Part shown: positions 13,856 to 16,301 of the stretch, piece after piece
Position numbering within the stretch: position 1 is the stretch's first letter
Layout: each line of letters begins with the position of its first letter
DNA from: Acidobacteriota bacterium
GTDB lineage: Bacteria > Acidobacteriota > Thermoanaerobaculia > Multivoradales > SZUA-115
DNA length: 16,301 bases
NCBI GenBank assembly: GCA_003231035.1
Contig: QIHU01000414.1
Span: forward strand, 1 to 16,301
Reading direction: 5' to 3'
Position numbers and translations under genes: made by a program
The notes under the pieces: generated by a model
Seen by the model: only the letters and a program-made list of their open reading frames with translations
Told to the model about the DNA's origin: nothing
The model's database searches: none

Positions 13856-16301
13856 CTACTGCCAGACGGGAGTCACGCCGCCCCGACCATCGTCGCGGTA
13901 GGGAACCCAGACCAGGGAAACTCGCCGCACTCGCACGTCAGTGCGGCGCGGTTTGAGGGTGGCTGTCTCTAGCTCTTCAGCCAGCGGGTCGAAGCGCTCG
14001 GCGAGCTCCTCGATGGCCAGTTCCAGGTCGCCCTCCAGCTCGTCCAACCTCTCGCGTTGCACTTGCAAATCGTCCTCGGCCCGGGCTACGTCCTTACGTT
14101 CCTTCGCCCCCCGGGTGGCGCTGCGCAGCGCGGTGGTCGCCCTGCCGACGCTCGAAGACCTTCGGCGGCCGCGACCGAACAGGGCGGACATCGCCGTCGC
14201 TCCGACCGAGATCCAGGTTTGCATTTTCTGATTCCGCGCCTGCTCGGTTTCCCGGCCCACTTTCTGCTCTGCCTTGCGCACCCTCTCCTCCTGGGAACGC
14301 AACTTGGTGGCGAACTTGGTGCGCAGCTTCTCCTTCTCTTCGTCGCGCCGCTCGCGAGCCAGGTCGCGCAAGCGAATGCGGAAGTCGCGCTCGCTTTCTC
14401 CCGGTTCGGAAATCGCCTCGAAGGTCGGGCTCTGGAGGAGCTCGTAACGCCGCTGGTGGTAGAGCGCATCGGCGAAGGACTTCTTCCAGCTGCCGTAGCT
14501 CCGTGCCTTGCTGGCCGCCGGAGGCAGGTCACCGTAGGCGATGGCGGCGGCCGGTTCGTTCTCACAATCGCGGTCGGGGTCAAAGCCACCGGACGAGAGG
14601 TCTTGGGCTTCATACCAATCGGGATCGTCGTCGCCGAACGGCAGAAGGCAGTGCACCTCTTCGGAGTGTTGAACGCCACTCTTGCGGTCGGCGAAGTGGA
14701 CCTTCGCCTCGCCCAGCAAGGCCGGCTCATAGCGCAAAGTTCCGTCGGGACGTCCACGGGCGACCAGGAAGGACTGCTCGATGCCGGGCGGCAGAACCGG
14801 GCGACTAGCCATTGCGGGCGTTGGTGAAGGCTGAAAAGAAGGTTCAGGCGGCGGCGAAGAGGGTGACGTGGGTGCGGCCTCGGCAGTCGTCGCCGCGGCC
14901 TCGGCCGCCGTGCTCTTGCGCCCAGCCATGAGTTTCTTGATCTCGCTGCGGGTCACCGGCCCGCGCAGGTAGGACATCGCCCAACGGGTGTGGAAGAGCA
15001 CCGGCTCCTCTTCATGCACGTTGTGCAACAGGAAGACCCGCTTGCCGAGGCCGGCCAGAGTCTGCTCCATCGCCTGGCGATCGAACTTGCCGCCACCAGC
15101 GGCCGAGGCTCCCTCCAGCCCTTCCAAGACACGCATCTTGTCGCGCTCGGTCTGCAATCGCCCTAGGAACCAGGTGCCGGCGTTGGACAAGGCTTTGTAG
15201 TCGAGGTCGGCCGGGTTTTGAGTCGCCAGAACCACGCCGAGGCCGAAGGCGCGGGCCTGCTTGAAGAGGGTCAGGAGCGGCTTCTTCGACGGCGGTTCGC
15301 CAATCGGCGGCATGTAGCCAAAGACTTCGTCCATGTAGAGCAAGGCCCGCAGGCTGCTGGTTCCGGTACGCCCCCGCATCCAGCTCACCGTCTCGTTCAA
15401 GAGTAGAGAGACGAAAAACATCCGCTCCTGTTCGGAAAGATGAGCGATCGAGAGCACCGCCAGCCGCGGTCGGCCATCGGCGGTGTAGAGCAAACGGTCG
15501 ATATCGAGCGGCTCCCCTTTCATCCACCCCGCCATGCCGGGCGAGGCCATCAGGTTGTTGATCGAAATGGCCAGTTCGAAGCGCTCCTTGGCGGGGTAGA
15601 AGCTGTCGAGCGCCATCACTCCAACCCGTTCGAAGGGAGGGTCCTGGATCAGCTGGATCAAGGTGGAAAGATCGAGATCTTGCCCTGCTTTCCAGCGCTC
15701 GACGAAAAGGTTCGACAGGAGGATGTGTTCTTTGCTGCGCAGGGGGTCGGCCTTGATCCCGAGCAGCCCTAGGAGGCTGCTGGCCAGAGTCTGCACCCGG
15801 TCGCCCAGCAGATCGCTGTCCTCCAACACCGCCGCCGAGGGCGCGGCGAGCGAACCCAGGATCGAAATCGGCACTCCCGCCTCGCTGCCCGGGGTGTAGA
15901 TGGTCACTTCCGCCGCTTGCCGCAGGCGCCGAATGCGTTCGCCGTCTTGATCCCATTTGGCCAGGCCACCGCGCCAGAGCTCGGCCTGCTGGGCGGCGAA
16001 CTCGGCGACGGAAAGCCCTTTGCGTTCCGCCTCGCCTTCGTCGACCCAAGGCTCGAACTCCGCGGCGCTCAGTTCCGGGAAGGTGAAGAGAAGGTTGCCC
16101 ATGTCCCCCTTGGGATCGATGATCAACGCCGGAACGCCGTCGATCGCCGCCTCTTCGAGCAACGAGATACAGAGCCCCGTCTTGCCGCTTCCGGTCATAC
16201 CCACGCAGACCGCGTGGGTGAGCAGATCCCGCGAGTCGTAGAGCAGCGGTCGGTCGACCGTCTCTCGCTTCTCGGCGTCCCAGGGTCGGCCTAGGTAGAA
16301 G
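13856..16301 (-). CDS. HerA/VirB4-like ATPase with C-terminal coiled coils; 5' end outside window
   Basis: The frame is open from the right edge to the TAG at 13858-13856, giving 814 visible residues; the N-terminus lies beyond the window. Numbering from the first visible residue, Walker A is GMTGSGKTG (34-42), with LIIDPKGD soon after. Walker B is LLYMDE (D324, E325), and ATQNPADLD (359-367) is the following sensor segment. Together these place it among HerA/FtsK-superfamily (DUF87-type) ATPases that pump DNA or protein through a hexameric ring. A Pro/Ser/Ala-rich linker (about 462-497) leads to a domain I do not recognise. Two long charged helical stretches follow (about 637-687 and 732-777), probably coiled coils, flanking a short hydrophobic stretch WISVGATAMSALFG (about 694-710). 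The substrate and partner are unknown; no nuclease such as NurA is adjacent in this window. The GTG at 16204 is inside the Walker A region and is not the real start. Confidence 0.88.
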   Translation of the reverse strand, partial: FYLGRPWDAEKRETVDRPLLYDSRDLLTHAVCVGMTGSGKTGLCISLLEEAAIDGVPALIIDPKGDMGNLLFTFPELSAAEFEPWVDEGEAERKGLSVAEFAAQQAELWRGGLAKWDQDGERIRRLRQAAEVTIYTPGSEAGVPISILGSLAAPSAAVLEDSDLLGDRVQTLASSLLGLLGIKADPLRSKEHILLSNLFVERWKAGQDLDLSTLIQLIQDPPFERVGVMALDSFYPAKERFELAISINNLMASPGMAGWMKGEPLDIDRLLYTADGRPRLAVLSIAHLSEQERMFFVSLLLNETVSWMRGRTGTSSLRALLYMDEVFGYMPPIGEPPSKKPLLTLFKQARAFGLGVVLATQNPADLDYKALSNAGTWFLGRLQTERDKMRVLEGLEGASAAGGGKFDRQAMEQTLAGLGKRVFLLHNVHEEEPVLFHTRWAMSYLRGPVTRSEIKKLMAGRKSTAAEAAATTAEAAPTSPSSPPPEPSFQPSPTPAMASRPVLPPGIEQSFLVARGRPDGTLRYEPALLGEAKVHFADRKSGVQHSEEVHCLLPFGDDDPDWYEAQDLSSGGFDPDRDCENEPAAAIAYGDLPPAASKARSYGSWKKSFADALYHQRRYELLQSPTFEAISEPGESERDFRIRLRDLARERRDEEKEKLRTKFATKLRSQEERVRKAEQKVGRETEQARNQKMQTWISVGATAMSALFGRGRRRSSSVGRATTALRSATRGAKERKDVARAEDDLQVQRERLDELEGDLELAIEELAERFDPLAEELETATLKPRRTDVRVRRVSLVWVPYRDDGRGGVTPVWQ

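Noticed and set aside
1..16301. tRNA, rRNA, CRISPR array, insertion sequence or prophage
   Set aside because: No cloverleaf-like segments, regularly spaced repeats, transposase or integrase motifs were seen on either strand.

Overview
This is a GC-rich bacterial chromosomal window with densely packed genes, short gaps, clear AGGAG-type ribosome binding sites in front of several genes, and some GTG starts. Predicted Sec-exported proteins and a secretin indicate a diderm (outer-membrane) bacterium. The mix of a secreted S8-protease-like prodomain, an OmpR-type winged-helix regulator fused to other domains, a NACHT NTPase and a large HerA-like ATPase resembles gene content I associate with Acidobacteriota (Thermoanaerobaculia/Holophagae-like). 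That taxonomic guess is inference, because the window holds no rRNA, tRNA or marker gene. I see no phage, transposase or CRISPR.

Layout. At 1-512 (minus) lies the N-terminus of an exported protein resembling the propeptide of secreted subtilisin-like proteases, cut by the window edge. Divergent from it at 616-2991 (plus) is a large acyl-CoA oxidase/dehydrogenase with an extra N-terminal TerB-like helical domain. It runs tail to tail, with a 10-base overlap of the reading frames, into a minus-strand gene (2982-5393). That gene encodes a winged-helix DNA-binding domain, a NACHT NTPase and a polytopic membrane region in one polypeptide, and it is the most unusual gene in the window. A divergent, relatively AT-rich gap follows (5394-5571).

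A plus-strand run then holds an alpha/beta hydrolase (5572-6558), an exported cysteine-paired beta-rich protein of unknown function (6608-8188) and a stand-alone secretin (8230-9879), with gaps of 49 and 41 bases. The exported protein next to an outer-membrane secretin suggests a surface or secretion function, but no other secretion-system gene is present. Convergent with the secretin is a PlsB-type glycerol-3-phosphate acyltransferase (9895-11340, minus). Divergent from that is a 62-residue membrane protein (11429-11617).

Next come a GT4 glycosyltransferase (11660-12793) and an NAD-dependent sugar epimerase (12790-13779), coupled by an ATGA overlap and probably acting in surface polysaccharide synthesis. 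Finally, a minus-strand HerA/VirB4-like ATPase with a coiled-coil C-terminal half (13856 to the right edge) is cut at its 5' end. The only stretches without a gene are short: 513-615, 5394-5571, 11341-11428 and 13780-13855 are the longest.
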